A stretch of DNA of 64,000 nt from the NCBI GenBank assembly GCA_001298545.1, contig LJCX01000037.1:124001-188000 (forward strand), read 5' to 3'. This document shows positions 27,350-36,060 of this stretch, piece after piece. Made by a program: the position numbers and the translations under genes. This DNA is from Actinobacteria bacterium OV320. GTDB taxonomy: Bacteria > Actinomycetota > Actinomycetes > Streptomycetales > Streptomycetaceae. Below the pieces are notes generated by a model. The model worked only from the letters and a program-made list of their open reading frames with translations. It did not search any database and was not told the DNA's origin. The stretch's first letter is position 1, and the number at the start of each line of letters is the position of its first letter.

Positions 27350-28048
27350 ATGACCACCACGTTCATCACCGGAGCCAACAAGGGCCTCGGCCACGAGACC
27401 GCCCGCCGCCTCATCGCACTCGGTCACACCGTGATCCTGGGAGCCCGGGACCCGGAGCGGGGCGCCGCGGCCGCGGCCGCGCTGGGCGCGCGATGCGTCC
27501 GTATCGACGTCACCGATGACGCCTCCGTCGCCGCCGCGGCGGCCGATGTCGCCGCCCACGAAGGCGTACTCGACGTCCTGATCAACAACGCCGGCGTGCA
27601 CGGTCCGCACGGCGATCCCGGCGTACTGACCGGCGAGGACGCGCTGGGTGTCTTCGACGTCAACGTCTTCGGCGTGGTCCGGACGACCACCGCCTTCCTC
27701 CCGCTGCTGCGCCGGTCGTCCGATCCGGTCGTCATCAACGTCAGCAGCGGCATGGGATCGCTCGCCCTCACGCACGACCCGTCGCGGGCCGAGTCCTCCG
27801 CCGTCGCCCCGCTCTACGCCGCTTCGAAGGCGGCGCTCACCATGCTGACCACCCAGTACGCCAAGGGGCTGAAGGACATCCGCGTCAACGCCGCCGATCC
27901 CGGTTACACCGCCACCGATCTCAACGGCCACAGCGGCCCGCAGTCCGTCACCGAGGGCACCGACGCGATCGTCCGCCTGGCGACCGAGGGGCCCGGCGCC
28001 GGCTCGGGACGCTTCATCGACCGCACCGGCCCGATCGACCTCTTCTGA
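27350..28048 (+). CDS. short-chain dehydrogenase/reductase
   Basis: 232 residues, a classical SDR. Cofactor loop TGANKGLG at 7-14, NNAG at 79-82, catalytic Ser132/133 and the Tyr156-x3-Lys160 pair (YAASK). Arg33 after the second strand (GARDPERG) suggests NADPH preference. The C-terminal segment DPGYTATDLNGHSG is typical of reductases of small carbonyls. Substrate unknown. Probably under the divergent XRE regulator. ATG 27350 was chosen because the conserved first strand starts there; the ribosome site is weak. Confidence 0.9.
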   Translation: MTTTFITGANKGLGHETARRLIALGHTVILGARDPERGAAAAAALGARCVRIDVTDDASVAAAAADVAAHEGVLDVLINNAGVHGPHGDPGVLTGEDALGVFDVNVFGVVRTTTAFLPLLRRSSDPVVINVSSGMGSLALTHDPSRAESSAVAPLYAASKAALTMLTTQYAKGLKDIRVNAADPGYTATDLNGHSGPQSVTEGTDAIVRLATEGPGAGSGRFIDRTGPIDLF

Positions 28049-28079
28049 AGCAGAGGGGTGGTTCGAGCCGCGTAGGGCG

Positions 28080-28622
28080 TCACATCGGGAGGGAGAACAG
28101 GCGTACCGGCCCCGAAGGCCAGCGAGCGTTGTCGTGCAGGGGCGTCACCATGGTGCGCAACGGCATGGTCACCACGCGGGCTTCGGGTTGCTCGACGAGC
28201 ACGTCCACGTCGAGCGGATGCCACCCGAGGCGCTGGTACAGCGGCACGAGCGGAGGCCGGCAGAACAGCAGCGCGTGCGAAGGACCCATCGCGCGGGCGT
28301 GCTGGAGTGCCGCCGCGATCACCAGCCGAGCCAGCCCCTGGCCCCGCACGTCGGGTGCGACGGCCACTCCGCCGACCCCCACGACCTCCGTCCCGGTGTC
28401 GCCGACCGCGACGGACAGCCGTAGCAGACCGGTGTGTGCCACCAGCCGGTCGCCCAGTCTGACGCCGAAGTGGTCTTCCTTGGGCAGCCAGCTCAGACCG
28501 GTCGCCGCGACACCGAAGGGGTCGTCGCCACCGCCGAGGATCTCGTCCTGCTCAGCTCTGGTGTAGCGAAGGAGCCGTACTGCGGTCGGAGCTGCGGAGG
28601 ACGAGTTCTGAAGCATCCTCAC
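28080..28622 (-). CDS. GNAT-family N-acetyltransferase
   Basis: 180 residues. The acetyl-CoA-binding segment is GVGGVAVAPDVRGQGLARLVIAAALQHAR, with the R/Q-x-x-G-x-G/A pattern RGQGLA, and a later strand SHALLFCRPPLVPLYQRLGWHPLD matches motif B. It transfers acetyl from acetyl-CoA to an amine; the acceptor cannot be told. Start GTG 28622 follows GGAGAGA with about 8 bases spacing; ATG 28616 is the alternative. Convergent with the SDR gene 31 bp away. Confidence 0.85.
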   Translation of the reverse strand: MRMLQNSSSAAPTAVRLLRYTRAEQDEILGGGDDPFGVAATGLSWLPKEDHFGVRLGDRLVAHTGLLRLSVAVGDTGTEVVGVGGVAVAPDVRGQGLARLVIAAALQHARAMGPSHALLFCRPPLVPLYQRLGWHPLDVDVLVEQPEARVVTMPLRTMVTPLHDNARWPSGPVRLFSLPM

Positions 28623-28713
28623 ATGATGATCTCTCCGTCCACGGGCCTGCCAGGGGGTGCTCGGCCGAGCGGCCTTTGGCCCTTTCCGACCCGCAGCTCC
28701 GGCGACGGGGGCA

Positions 28714-28743
28714 GAGGGGGCCGGTGTGTGATCCGGCCCCCTC
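28714..28743 (-). terminator. terminator of the DUF305/DUF6153 transcript
   Basis: Stem GAGGGGGCCGG (28714-28724) / CCGGCCCCCTC (28733-28743), 11 bp with an 8-base loop, starting 10 bases beyond the DUF305 stop on the minus strand. Confidence 0.65.
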
Positions 28744-28753
28744 CTTCCGTTCG

Positions 28754-29419
28754 TCAGCTCTTGCCGAGGAGCTTGTTCATCTCGGCGATCTCGGCCGTCT
28801 GCGCGGCGATGATGTCGCCGGCCATGGACGTGGCGGGGCCGTACACGCCCTTGCTCTTCTCGGTGGTGGCCATGGCCACGGCGCCCTCGTGGTGGCCGAT
28901 CATCATGGTCAGGAACATGGTGTCGAAGTCCGTGCCGGACGCCTTGTCCAGTTCGTCCATGTCCGAGTCGTCCCTCATTCCGGGCATCCCGGACCCGGCC
29001 GAGTGGTCCATGCCGGGCATGGATTCCGTCGTGCTGTCGGACGATGTCGGGACGTCCTCGCCCCAGGACGTCAGCCAGCCGCCGATGGTCCTGATCTCAG
29101 GGCCCTGCGCCTTCTGGATGCGCGAGGCTAGGCCCTTGACCCCGGTGGACGAGGCCCGTTCGGCGGCGAGTTCGGCCATCTCGAGGGCCTGCTGGTGGTG
29201 GGGGAGCATGCCCTGCGCGAAGGACACGTCCTGGGCGTTGTGCGCTCCGGCCGTGGCGTCGGCGCCCGTCGACGAGGACGCGGAGCCGTGACCGCCCGGG
29301 TGTCCGCTGCCGCTGTCGTTGCTGCTGGTGTCGTTGCCGCATGCGGCAAGGACGAGCGCGGCGGTGACGGTGGCGGCCGTGAGGGCGGCGCGATGGGTCA
29401 GGGTACGGGTGTTGCGCAT
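28754..29419 (-). CDS. DUF305 lipoprotein
   Basis: 221 residues. Lipoprotein signal peptide ending in LVLAAC, so Cys27 would carry the lipid. The mature protein begins with a Ser/Gly/His spacer, then a ferritin-like DUF305 bundle with two His-pair helices: FAQGMLPHHQQALEMAELA and TMMIGHHEGAVAMA. Met-rich stretches (SMPGMDHSAGSGMPGM) lie between them. His and Met content suggests binding of copper or another soft metal at the cell surface; that is inference. Start ATG 29419. The DUF6153 gene lies 93 bp upstream in the same direction and probably shares the transcript. Confidence 0.9.
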   Translation of the reverse strand: MRNTRTLTHRAALTAATVTAALVLAACGNDTSSNDSGSGHPGGHGSASSSTGADATAGAHNAQDVSFAQGMLPHHQQALEMAELAAERASSTGVKGLASRIQKAQGPEIRTIGGWLTSWGEDVPTSSDSTTESMPGMDHSAGSGMPGMRDDSDMDELDKASGTDFDTMFLTMMIGHHEGAVAMATTEKSKGVYGPATSMAGDIIAAQTAEIAEMNKLLGKS

Positions 29420-29512
29420 GCTGAAACTCCTGCTGTACTGAGCTGTGCGAAGAGGATCCGGACCTGTCGAGGCGCACCGCGTCGCCGTAGTGGCGCCGTG
29501 GTGCCGCGCGGT

Positions 29513-29953
29513 CTAGATCCGCAGGAGTTGGAGTTCCGCCAGGGAGGGTGGCGCGCGTGCGCTGTCCGGGGCCTCGGCCGCGTACGGGCGGACGGCGTCG
29601 GCGCGTACGGGGACGGTGACCGGGTCGGGAACGAGCGCGGGCAGAGCCGGCGCGCCGTTCACCGCGGCGGCCTGGCAGGTCGGGTCGGCGTGATGGAGGT
29701 GTCCTCCACCGCAGTCGACGCCGTCCCCCGCGCAGTCCTCATGAGCGCTGACCGAGGGAGCGCTGACCGAGACGGCGTTGACCGAGACGGCCGCAGTGTG
29801 CCGGGGCGCGGCGTGTTCGTGGACGGTGCCGCCGGGGGACAGGGCGTGCATGCCCAGCAGCCCGGCGAGCAGTCCGAGCACGAGCAGCGCCCGCCACCGC
29901 CGCACGGGCGGTCGCGCCGGGTGCTGCTGCTCGCGACTCCTCATCGGGATCAT
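29513..29953 (-). CDS. DUF6153 His-rich exported or membrane-anchored protein
   Basis: About 146 residues. A basic start is followed by one hydrophobic helix, WRALLVLGLLAGLLGMHALSP, and then a His/Cys-bearing outer part with HEHAAPRHT, HEDCAGDGVDC and GGGHLHHADPTC. These clusters look like metal ligands. The order helix plus GMHALSPGG is typical of DUF6153, a family often found beside DUF305 lipoproteins. Start is uncertain: ATG 29953 or ATG 29944, neither with a strong ribosome site. Divergent from the P450 gene. Confidence 0.75.
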   Translation of the reverse strand: MIPMRSREQQHPARPPVRRWRALLVLGLLAGLLGMHALSPGGTVHEHAAPRHTAAVSVNAVSVSAPSVSAHEDCAGDGVDCGGGHLHHADPTCQAAAVNGAPALPALVPDPVTVPVRADAVRPYAAEAPDSARAPPSLAELQLLRI

Positions 29954-30145
29954 CTTAGGCGGAGCCTGTCCAACACCTCGGCATCGTCCGGGCATTGCGG
30001 TGCGCCGCGCACGAGGCGGAGCCACGAGCCGTAGTCTCGGGGCGGCTTCGGTGCGCCGTCACCGAAGGTGTCCGATCCCGTACAGTCCGTTTCGGCGCAC
30101 GTGCTCCGTCGCGGCCCGCTACGGCGGTTGACCAGGAGAAGAACC

Positions 30146-31468
30146 ATGGAATCCGAAGCCGGTCACGGCTCACTCCCGCTCGATCGCGCAACGGGGCGGC
30201 CGGTGCCCGAAGTCGAGCCGGCAATCGTGGAGCGGTGGCGCTCGGAGAGGGGCGAGCTGGTCGAGTTGCTGGCCCAGGTGCGTGAACGGTGCGGCGGTGT
30301 CGCCGCGTTCCGGCTCGGGCCGTCCCGCACCGTGCTCGTCACCGACCCGTCGGCGGTCCAGCACGTCCTCGCCCGGTACCCCGAGCGGTACGTCAAGCGC
30401 TCCCACCGCGCCCGTCTGCTGATCGGCGACGGGGTCCTCGCCGCCACCGGTACGGCGTGGAAGCGGCAACGCCGCCTGTTGCAGTCCCAGTTCACCGGCA
30501 CCGGGATGCGCCGCTACGAACAGCGGATCACCGAGGCCGCCCGGACCACCGCCGGGCGCTGGGCCGGGTACGCCCGCACCGGGCAGAGCCTCGATGTCGG
30601 GCGGGAGATGCGCCGCTTCGCCCTGGACGCCATCTGGCGCTCCCTCACCGGCCACCCCCTCGATGACGACACCGAGGGCGAACTGGACGCCGTGGCGGTG
30701 GTGGCGAGCGCCCTTCCGACGCTGCCCGCGGACGCCTCCGAGGCGCGGGACGCCGTCGCCACCGATCTCGCCCGGATCGACGCGGTCGCCGGGCACGCCA
30801 TCGAGGCCGCCCGACGCGGGGCGCCCGGCCCCGAGGGACCGGGCCTGCTGCGTGTCCTGACCGACGCGGGCGCCGAACACCCCGAATACACCGACCAGTT
30901 GATCCGCGACGAGTTGGTCACGCTGCTCGCGGCCGGGCATGAGACCACCGCGACCACGCTGACCTGGCTGTATCTGCTCCTCGACCAGTACCCCGCCGCC
31001 CGCGAACAGACGCTCGGCGCAGGCGGCGAAGGCTCGCCGGAGCGCCGTCAGGCCATCCAGGCCCTGATCCACGAGACACTCCGGCTCTACCCGTCCGCGT
31101 GGATCCTGCCCCGCCACGCCGCCGAGGACGACATCGTCGCCGGCTACACCGTCGAGGCGGGCACCGACCTCCTCGTCTGTCCGTACCTCACCCACCGTGA
31201 TCCCGAACTGTGGCCGGACCCGGAGCACTTCGCCCCCCGGCGGTTCGTCACCCCGGGCGGTCGGCCCGCGCACCTGGGCGCCTACTTCCCCTTCGGCATC
31301 GGCCCCCGTGCCTGCCTCGGTGTGCAGTTCGCGCTCCGCGAGTCGACCGTCCTGCTCGAACACCTGCTGCCCGCCCACACCCTGGCCTTCTCCTCCGTCC
31401 CCACCAAGGCGGCGTACGGCATGACCGTCCGTCCCGACGGGCCCACGGTCGCGACCTTGGTGGGTTAG
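30146..31468 (+). CDS. cytochrome P450
   Basis: 440 residues. The I-helix oxygen-binding motif AGHETT lies at 263-268, the K-helix ETLR at 310-313, and the heme loop FPFGIGPRACLG with Cys390 as the iron ligand. No membrane anchor, so a soluble bacterial P450 needing separate ferredoxin and reductase, neither of which is adjacent. The heme-loop 'FPFG' and the KRQRRLLQSQFTGTGM segment fit fatty-acid or terpenoid-type P450s, but substrate is not predictable. ATG 30146 follows AGGAGAAG. Its stop codon overlaps the stop of the convergent FUSC gene. Confidence 0.92.
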   Translation: MESEAGHGSLPLDRATGRPVPEVEPAIVERWRSERGELVELLAQVRERCGGVAAFRLGPSRTVLVTDPSAVQHVLARYPERYVKRSHRARLLIGDGVLAATGTAWKRQRRLLQSQFTGTGMRRYEQRITEAARTTAGRWAGYARTGQSLDVGREMRRFALDAIWRSLTGHPLDDDTEGELDAVAVVASALPTLPADASEARDAVATDLARIDAVAGHAIEAARRGAPGPEGPGLLRVLTDAGAEHPEYTDQLIRDELVTLLAAGHETTATTLTWLYLLLDQYPAAREQTLGAGGEGSPERRQAIQALIHETLRLYPSAWILPRHAAEDDIVAGYTVEAGTDLLVCPYLTHRDPELWPDPEHFAPRRFVTPGGRPAHLGAYFPFGIGPRACLGVQFALRESTVLLEHLLPAHTLAFSSVPTKAAYGMTVRPDGPTVATLVG

Positions 31469-33609
31469 GGCGCTCGGGTCACGACCGGTGGACCAGTGCC
31501 AGTGCCAGTGCCAGTTCCAGTGCTGGTGCTGGTGCTCGTTCGGAGGTCCGCTGCGAGCGCGTCGAGCCATACCTCGATGTCGGTCAGGAGGGACTGGACC
31601 CGTGGCGGGACCTCGGGGGGCAGGGAGGGCGGCGGGGGCAGCCGGACATGGATGCCGCCCGGGGGGAAGTCGGCAGCCCGGACGATCGCTGTCTCCGCCT
31701 CCTCACTGATGTGCCGGGCCCAGCGCAGGGCCGCGGGCGGCAGCTCGAGCGAAGGCTCCGTCCGGGGCAGCCAGTAGGCGCCGACCAGGACACGGGAGCC
31801 GAAGTTGAGGGCGGCGAGGTAGTCGGTTTCGGGCTCGCGGGCAGGGGAGGCGGGCTCGGTGCGGTACTGCGCGTACGAGCCCTCCGCGATGCGAAGCCGG
31901 TGCAGCGTCAGCCGGACGGCCCGGTGACCGGCGTCGCCGCCGTCCGCCGGGCCGTCGCCGGTCACGGCGGCGGTCGTGGTCCGCACCACTTGTGCTGCGG
32001 ACCGGAGCAGCGCCGCCATGCTGCGCCGCGTCTCGGCGCGGGCCCCGAACGGCCAGGCGAGCACACCGCACAGCAGCCCGACCGCACTCCCGGTCAGCAC
32101 GTCCACGACACGCATCTCCGCCAGCCGCCACGTCACGGGTGCGATCTGCGCGAACGCCGTGGAGACGACCAGGGTGAACAGCCCCTGCGCCCAGGCCGGG
32201 CCCTCCAGGGGCCCCACCGCGAAGGCGATCAGCATCATCGGTACGAGCAGGTACGCGTACACGTCGGTGGCCTGGCCCGCCCCGATGAGGAGCAGACCGG
32301 CGGCCAGCGCGCCGGCCAGCGTGCCCACGACGGCAGCGCGGACGGCGGACCAGGTGGCGCCCGCCGTGGTCCGGCCCAGGGTCAGCACGGTCAGCAGCAC
32401 CCAGAAGCCGTGCGACAGGTCGAGCGAGCCCGCCACCAGTCGGGCGAGTGCGAGACCGCACGCGCTGCGCAGCGCGTTCTGGAAGACGACGGAGCGCCGC
32501 GTCAGATTGCCGGTGAGGCGGATGGTGAACAGGCGGACCGTCGGCATCCGCGCGTACCAGAACTGCTCCCGGGGCAGGCCGTACACCGGCCGACGGCCGT
32601 CGAGCGCCAGGGCGACGGCCGTGCGCACGGTCACGGCGGAGACCGCGATCGTCAGCACCGTCGACTGTCGCAGCAGCACCTGGTGCGGGCGGGGGACGCG
32701 CCCGCCGGGGTCGGCGTCGCGTGCGGCGAGGAACTGGGCGACCATCTCCTCGATCAGCTCGGGCCCCTCCGCGGGACGGGACCGGCGCAGCGCGTCGGCC
32801 GTCTCGGCGCAGGTCGCCGCGGTGCCGTGCAGGAGGTTCTGCGAGGCCGTGTCCGAGTGCGTGGAGTGCCTCTCGGTGAGGGCGGCCAGCTGGTCGACAA
32901 GGCGCCGAGCCGCGGATCCCGCATGGGCGAGCGCGCGGTCCGTCCGTCCCGCTCCGGTCGGGCGGGCACCGGCAGGCTGCTGCGAGAAGCGCAGGCCCCG
33001 GCCGGCTGCCCGCAGCCGGCCGGCGAGACCGGGTTCCGGGCCTTCGGTGTGGATCAGGGAGCGGATGGCGCGGGCCGCCAGGTCCAGGGTGTCGGCGATC
33101 CGGTCGCCGTACGACGGATCCGGCGGATCGGGGAGCACCGCCACCTCGCACAGGACGAGGGCCACCCCGCCGATGGCGACCCCGGTCAACCGCTGGGGCA
33201 GCGTCTCCGGGGCGAACGGCGGGAAACAGGCGAGGATGTAGAACAGCTGGAGCCCGGGGACGGTGCCGGCCAGGCGCGGGCCGCACAGCGAGCCGAACAT
33301 CAGCACGAACCCGACGAGCAGCATGCCCGCCACGGCCGACCAGGTCTGCACGGCGAGGGCCGTGCCGACGGCGGTGAGGACGGCGGCGGGCGGCAAGGCA
33401 CGCAGCACGGTCACGGCGCGTCGGCGACCGGACCCCGGCACCGGCGAGAGAACGCCGAACGCGATCGGCGTGAACAGGGCGTAGACCGCGGTCACGGGCT
33501 GATCGAGGAGATACGCGGCCGGATAGAACCCGGCCGCCGCGGCGACCGAGACACGCGTCGCACGCCGGCCGGCCCGGACGGATTCGGCGAGCGACGGCCG
33601 CTTGGGCAT
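31465..33609 (-). CDS. FUSC-family integral membrane protein (aromatic-acid exporter-like)
   Basis: 714 residues with two sets of about six hydrophobic helices (residues 20-165 and 335-500), each followed by a soluble helical part, the arrangement of FUSC/AaeB-type proteins. Pieces such as YALFTPIAFGVLSPVPGSGRRRAVT and SHGFWVLLTVLTLGRTTAGATWSAVRAAVVGTLAG are characteristic. Probably effluxes small organic acids or a metabolite; substrate unknown. ATG 33609 follows GAGAGGAG. The last 25 residues contain an alternating Thr/Ser then Thr/Gly run encoded by a hexanucleotide repeat. The TAA overlaps the P450 TAG on the other strand by 3 bases. Confidence 0.88.
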   Translation of the reverse strand: MPKRPSLAESVRAGRRATRVSVAAAAGFYPAAYLLDQPVTAVYALFTPIAFGVLSPVPGSGRRRAVTVLRALPPAAVLTAVGTALAVQTWSAVAGMLLVGFVLMFGSLCGPRLAGTVPGLQLFYILACFPPFAPETLPQRLTGVAIGGVALVLCEVAVLPDPPDPSYGDRIADTLDLAARAIRSLIHTEGPEPGLAGRLRAAGRGLRFSQQPAGARPTGAGRTDRALAHAGSAARRLVDQLAALTERHSTHSDTASQNLLHGTAATCAETADALRRSRPAEGPELIEEMVAQFLAARDADPGGRVPRPHQVLLRQSTVLTIAVSAVTVRTAVALALDGRRPVYGLPREQFWYARMPTVRLFTIRLTGNLTRRSVVFQNALRSACGLALARLVAGSLDLSHGFWVLLTVLTLGRTTAGATWSAVRAAVVGTLAGALAAGLLLIGAGQATDVYAYLLVPMMLIAFAVGPLEGPAWAQGLFTLVVSTAFAQIAPVTWRLAEMRVVDVLTGSAVGLLCGVLAWPFGARAETRRSMAALLRSAAQVVRTTTAAVTGDGPADGGDAGHRAVRLTLHRLRIAEGSYAQYRTEPASPAREPETDYLAALNFGSRVLVGAYWLPRTEPSLELPPAALRWARHISEEAETAIVRAADFPPGGIHVRLPPPPSLPPEVPPRVQSLLTDIEVWLDALAADLRTSTSTSTGTGTGTGTGPPVVTRAP
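31493..31540 (-). repeat. in-frame hexanucleotide repeat in the FUSC C-terminus
   Basis: Eight 6-bp units on the plus strand: CCAGTG three times, CCAGTT, CCAGTG, CTGGTG twice, CTCGTT. On the coding strand they give Thr-Ser and Thr-Gly dipeptides. Unit length of 6 keeps the frame if copy number changes. Confidence 0.85.
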
Positions 33610-33810
33610 CAGCGCTCCTCTCCGCGCGCCACCCGAGGATCATCCGCGGCTTTCAGTGTCGCGCGGGTCGGGTGGTCACGCAGTCGGGCGCGCGGTCCGG
33701 GCGGTGCTCGGCCGGGCCCCGCCCCGAGGAGACAGCGGGTGGGTCGGCGGGGCCCATCGGAGCGGAGCGGAGATCGATCGCCCCGCTCCGGGGTATGCGG
33801 GAGGGAACCC

Positions 33811-33839
33811 GAGGACCTGAGGACCGAGGACCGAGGACC
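33811..33839. repeat. 7-bp GAGGACC repeat, 4 copies
   Basis: GAGGACC occurs at 33811, 33819, 33826 and 33833, directly before the GAGGAAAGG ribosome site of the 105-residue gene. Confidence 0.7.
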
Positions 33840-33869
33840 CGAAAACCCGAGGAAAGGAACAGAAACACC

Positions 33870-34187
33870 ATGACGACGTACGTGATCACCGTGCCCGGCA
33901 CCTTCACCACCGAGGTCGAGGACGAGACGCGAACGCGGCTGAGTCGGGCCCTGCGCCCGGCCGATCCGCATCACACGCGGATGGGCAACGCCCAGGACCT
34001 CGACCCGCTCACCGTGAACGAGGACGACACGTTCACCATCCGGCTCGCCGTCGAAGCGGACAGCGGTCCGCACGCGGAGGAGGACGCCCGCAGGCTCGCG
34101 GACTCCGCCCTGCACGCCGCGGGGCTCGACGACACGAGCGCGCCGCTCGGACCGGCGGTGGTCACCGGTATCGACTCCGACGTGTGA
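33870..34187 (+). CDS. 105-residue acidic protein of unknown function
   Basis: Begins MTTYVITVPGTFTTEVEDET and is strongly acidic (many Asp/Glu). It has beta-alpha character: strand YVITVPG, helix RTRLSRALRP, strand DTFTIRLAVEAD, helix AEEDARRLADSALHAAGL, strand AVVTGIDSDV, a ferredoxin-like or ACT-like order. No signal peptide or membrane segment. GGAAAGGA lies about 10 bases before ATG 33870. Divergent from the FUSC gene and convergent with the SGNH hydrolase gene. I do not recognise the family. Confidence 0.75.
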   Translation: MTTYVITVPGTFTTEVEDETRTRLSRALRPADPHHTRMGNAQDLDPLTVNEDDTFTIRLAVEADSGPHAEEDARRLADSALHAAGLDDTSAPLGPAVVTGIDSDV

Positions 34188-34200
34188 GCCGGCCGGGTGA

Positions 34201-34224
34201 GCCGGGGCCGCGACGGGCCCCGGC
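34201..34224. terminator. hairpin between convergent genes
   Basis: Stem GCCGGGGCC (34201-34209) / GGCCCCGGC (34216-34224) with a 6-base loop, starting 13 bases after the stop of the 105-residue gene. Confidence 0.55.
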
Positions 34225-34291
34225 CGCGACGGACCGACGCGAAGTCGGACGGCGCCGGACATCCGCCGTCGGCCGTCGGCCGGTCCGCCGG

Positions 34292-35212
34292 TCAGTGACC
34301 GCCTCGGCCGTGCGTCAGGCGCTGCCACACGGCCCCCGCCATGGCAGCCTCACCCTTGGCGTTGGGGTGCGCGGGAGCCGCGGGGGACGTGGGCTGCAAC
34401 GGCTCGATCCATCGCTCCGCCGGGGGCTTGCACATGTCGTGGCCGATGGTCGGGCCGTAGGTGTCGACGTACTCGGCGTGGTTCCAGCGCGCCACCAGAC
34501 GGAGCATCAGGTTGAGCCGCTTGCCGGTGTCCCGCAGGTAGGGGAAGTCCTGCGTGGCGAACGGCACCGAGGGGGCACAACCGCTGCCGTCGTCGGGCAG
34601 CAGGTCCGGATACCCGACGACGAGGATCTTGGCGTGCGGGGCCCGGTCGTGCACGGCCCGGAGCACCCGGGCGACCTTGGGACCGGTCCTGGCTATCGCC
34701 ACGGTCAGCTGGTCGACGCCCGAGGCGCCGTAGTGGCGCTGGCACGGGTTGCCGGTCGGGTCCTGCGCGGACAGCTGGGCGCAGGTGCCGATGATGGAGC
34801 CGAAGCCCATGTCGTTGCCGCCGATCTGGACGGTCACGAGGTCGCTGTTCCGGCCCACCGCGTCGAGCTGGGGGCCGTTGGTGCCCTGCGCCTTCCACAT
34901 CTGCTCGGTGGTCGCCCCGCCGCAACTGACGTCCTTGAACGTGGCGTTACGAAGTCGCGCGGCCACGATCGACGGGTAATTGTGGTCGGAGCGGGCGCAG
35001 TTGGCGTCCACCTGCCGGGGGATGAGAGGGCCGGAGGTGTAGGAGTCGCCGAGTGCCACATACCGGTTGCCGCCTCCGCCGCCGCCTGCGCCGTGTGCCG
35101 CGGCCGGTGCCGCGGAAGCTGCGACCAGCGCACAACTGCCCAGTGCGGCAAGGAAGGTGACGCCCTTTCGGCGGTGACCGGCCGGTCCTCCCGTGCGAAC
35201 GTCGCGCTGCAT
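34292..35212 (-). CDS. secreted SGNH/GDSL-family hydrolase (lipase/esterase)
   Basis: 306 residues. Signal peptide (VTFLAALGSCALVAASAAPAAA) with cleavage near residue 40. Block I is YVALGDSYTSG (nucleophile Ser), block III is VTVQIGGNDMGFGSI, and block V is PAHPNAKGEAAM (catalytic His), where no acidic residue precedes the His at the usual two-residue distance, as in streptomycete GDSL lipases that work with a Ser-His pair. Six cysteines in the mature part suggest three disulfides. Likely hydrolyses esters outside the cell. ATG 35212 follows GGGGGAGGAA. Confidence 0.9.
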   Translation of the reverse strand: MQRDVRTGGPAGHRRKGVTFLAALGSCALVAASAAPAAAHGAGGGGGGNRYVALGDSYTSGPLIPRQVDANCARSDHNYPSIVAARLRNATFKDVSCGGATTEQMWKAQGTNGPQLDAVGRNSDLVTVQIGGNDMGFGSIIGTCAQLSAQDPTGNPCQRHYGASGVDQLTVAIARTGPKVARVLRAVHDRAPHAKILVVGYPDLLPDDGSGCAPSVPFATQDFPYLRDTGKRLNLMLRLVARWNHAEYVDTYGPTIGHDMCKPPAERWIEPLQPTSPAAPAHPNAKGEAAMAGAVWQRLTHGRGGH

Positions 35213-35401
35213 CGAGTTCCTCCCCCTTGAAGCCCACACCCCGTCGACGACGCCGTCCCGTACGGTCGGCGTACCGTTCGACTGGGCTTGTATACCGTCC
35301 AGTAGGTCACCGGGGCCAGAGCCGGGAGCGAACCCGTTGCCGCAAGAAGCGGGGGGACCGCGTCCGGAGCGGGGTGCCGCGCCCGTGTCCCGCCTCCCTC
35401 G

Positions 35402-36016
35402 TCAGGCGCGGACGCCACGCAGCAGGTTGGCGATCAGGCTTGTCGCGAACTCCTCGGTGACGGGCAGGCTGGGCATCAGCAGGCGGTGGTAGCAGGCACC
35501 CCACAGCTGGTCCACGAGGACCTCGGGATCGACGTCGGGGAGCAGCTGACCTTCTGCCTGGGCCCGCCGCATCCGCCGGACCGCCAGTTCCCGCCGCGGG
35601 CCCGAGTAGCGTTCCAGCAGGGCGGCGGACAGCTCGGGATCGGTCTGCGCCTGGCCGATGAGCTCGGCGATCACCCGCCCGGCGGGCGTCTCGGTGAGGA
35701 TCCGCACGAACGCGCGGAGCTGCGCCGTCAGGTCTGCCTCGACGTCGTCGCTCTCCGGGAAGGCCAGTACGGACTCCACGGCGTGGAAGTAGCCGTCGAG
35801 GGCGAGCGCGCCCTTGGACGGCCACCATTTGTAGATCGTCGTCTTGCTGACCCCGGCCCGCTCCGCGACCGCCTCGATGGTGAACGTGCCCATGCCTTTG
35901 TCGAGGAGCAGGGCGCCGGCCGCGTCGAGGACGTCCGCCCGTACCTCGGCGGCGGGCCGCCGGCCCCGGCCGCGCCGTGGCCTGGGTGCGGCTTCGGGTT
36001 CCGACCGTTCCTGCAT
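35402..36016 (-). CDS. TetR/AcrR-family repressor
   Basis: 204 residues. N-terminal basic tail, then the TetR helix-turn-helix (ADVLDAAGALLLDKGMGTF, VAERAGVSKTTIYKWWPSKGALALDGYF). The C-terminal domain (ETPAGRVIAELIGQAQTDPELSAALLERY, ALLERYSGPRRE) matches the TetR_C group common in actinomycetes. Start ATG 36016 follows GGAGG 8 bases upstream. Divergent from an SDR gene, with a pair of near-identical palindromic sites between the two starts, so it very likely represses both. Ligand unknown. Confidence 0.9.
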   Translation of the reverse strand: MQERSEPEAAPRPRRGRGRRPAAEVRADVLDAAGALLLDKGMGTFTIEAVAERAGVSKTTIYKWWPSKGALALDGYFHAVESVLAFPESDDVEADLTAQLRAFVRILTETPAGRVIAELIGQAQTDPELSAALLERYSGPRRELAVRRMRRAQAEGQLLPDVDPEVLVDQLWGACYHRLLMPSLPVTEEFATSLIANLLRGVRA

Positions 36017-36060
36017 TGCGCCGACCTCCAGGCATCGTCCGACAGGCCCACAGCCTGGCA

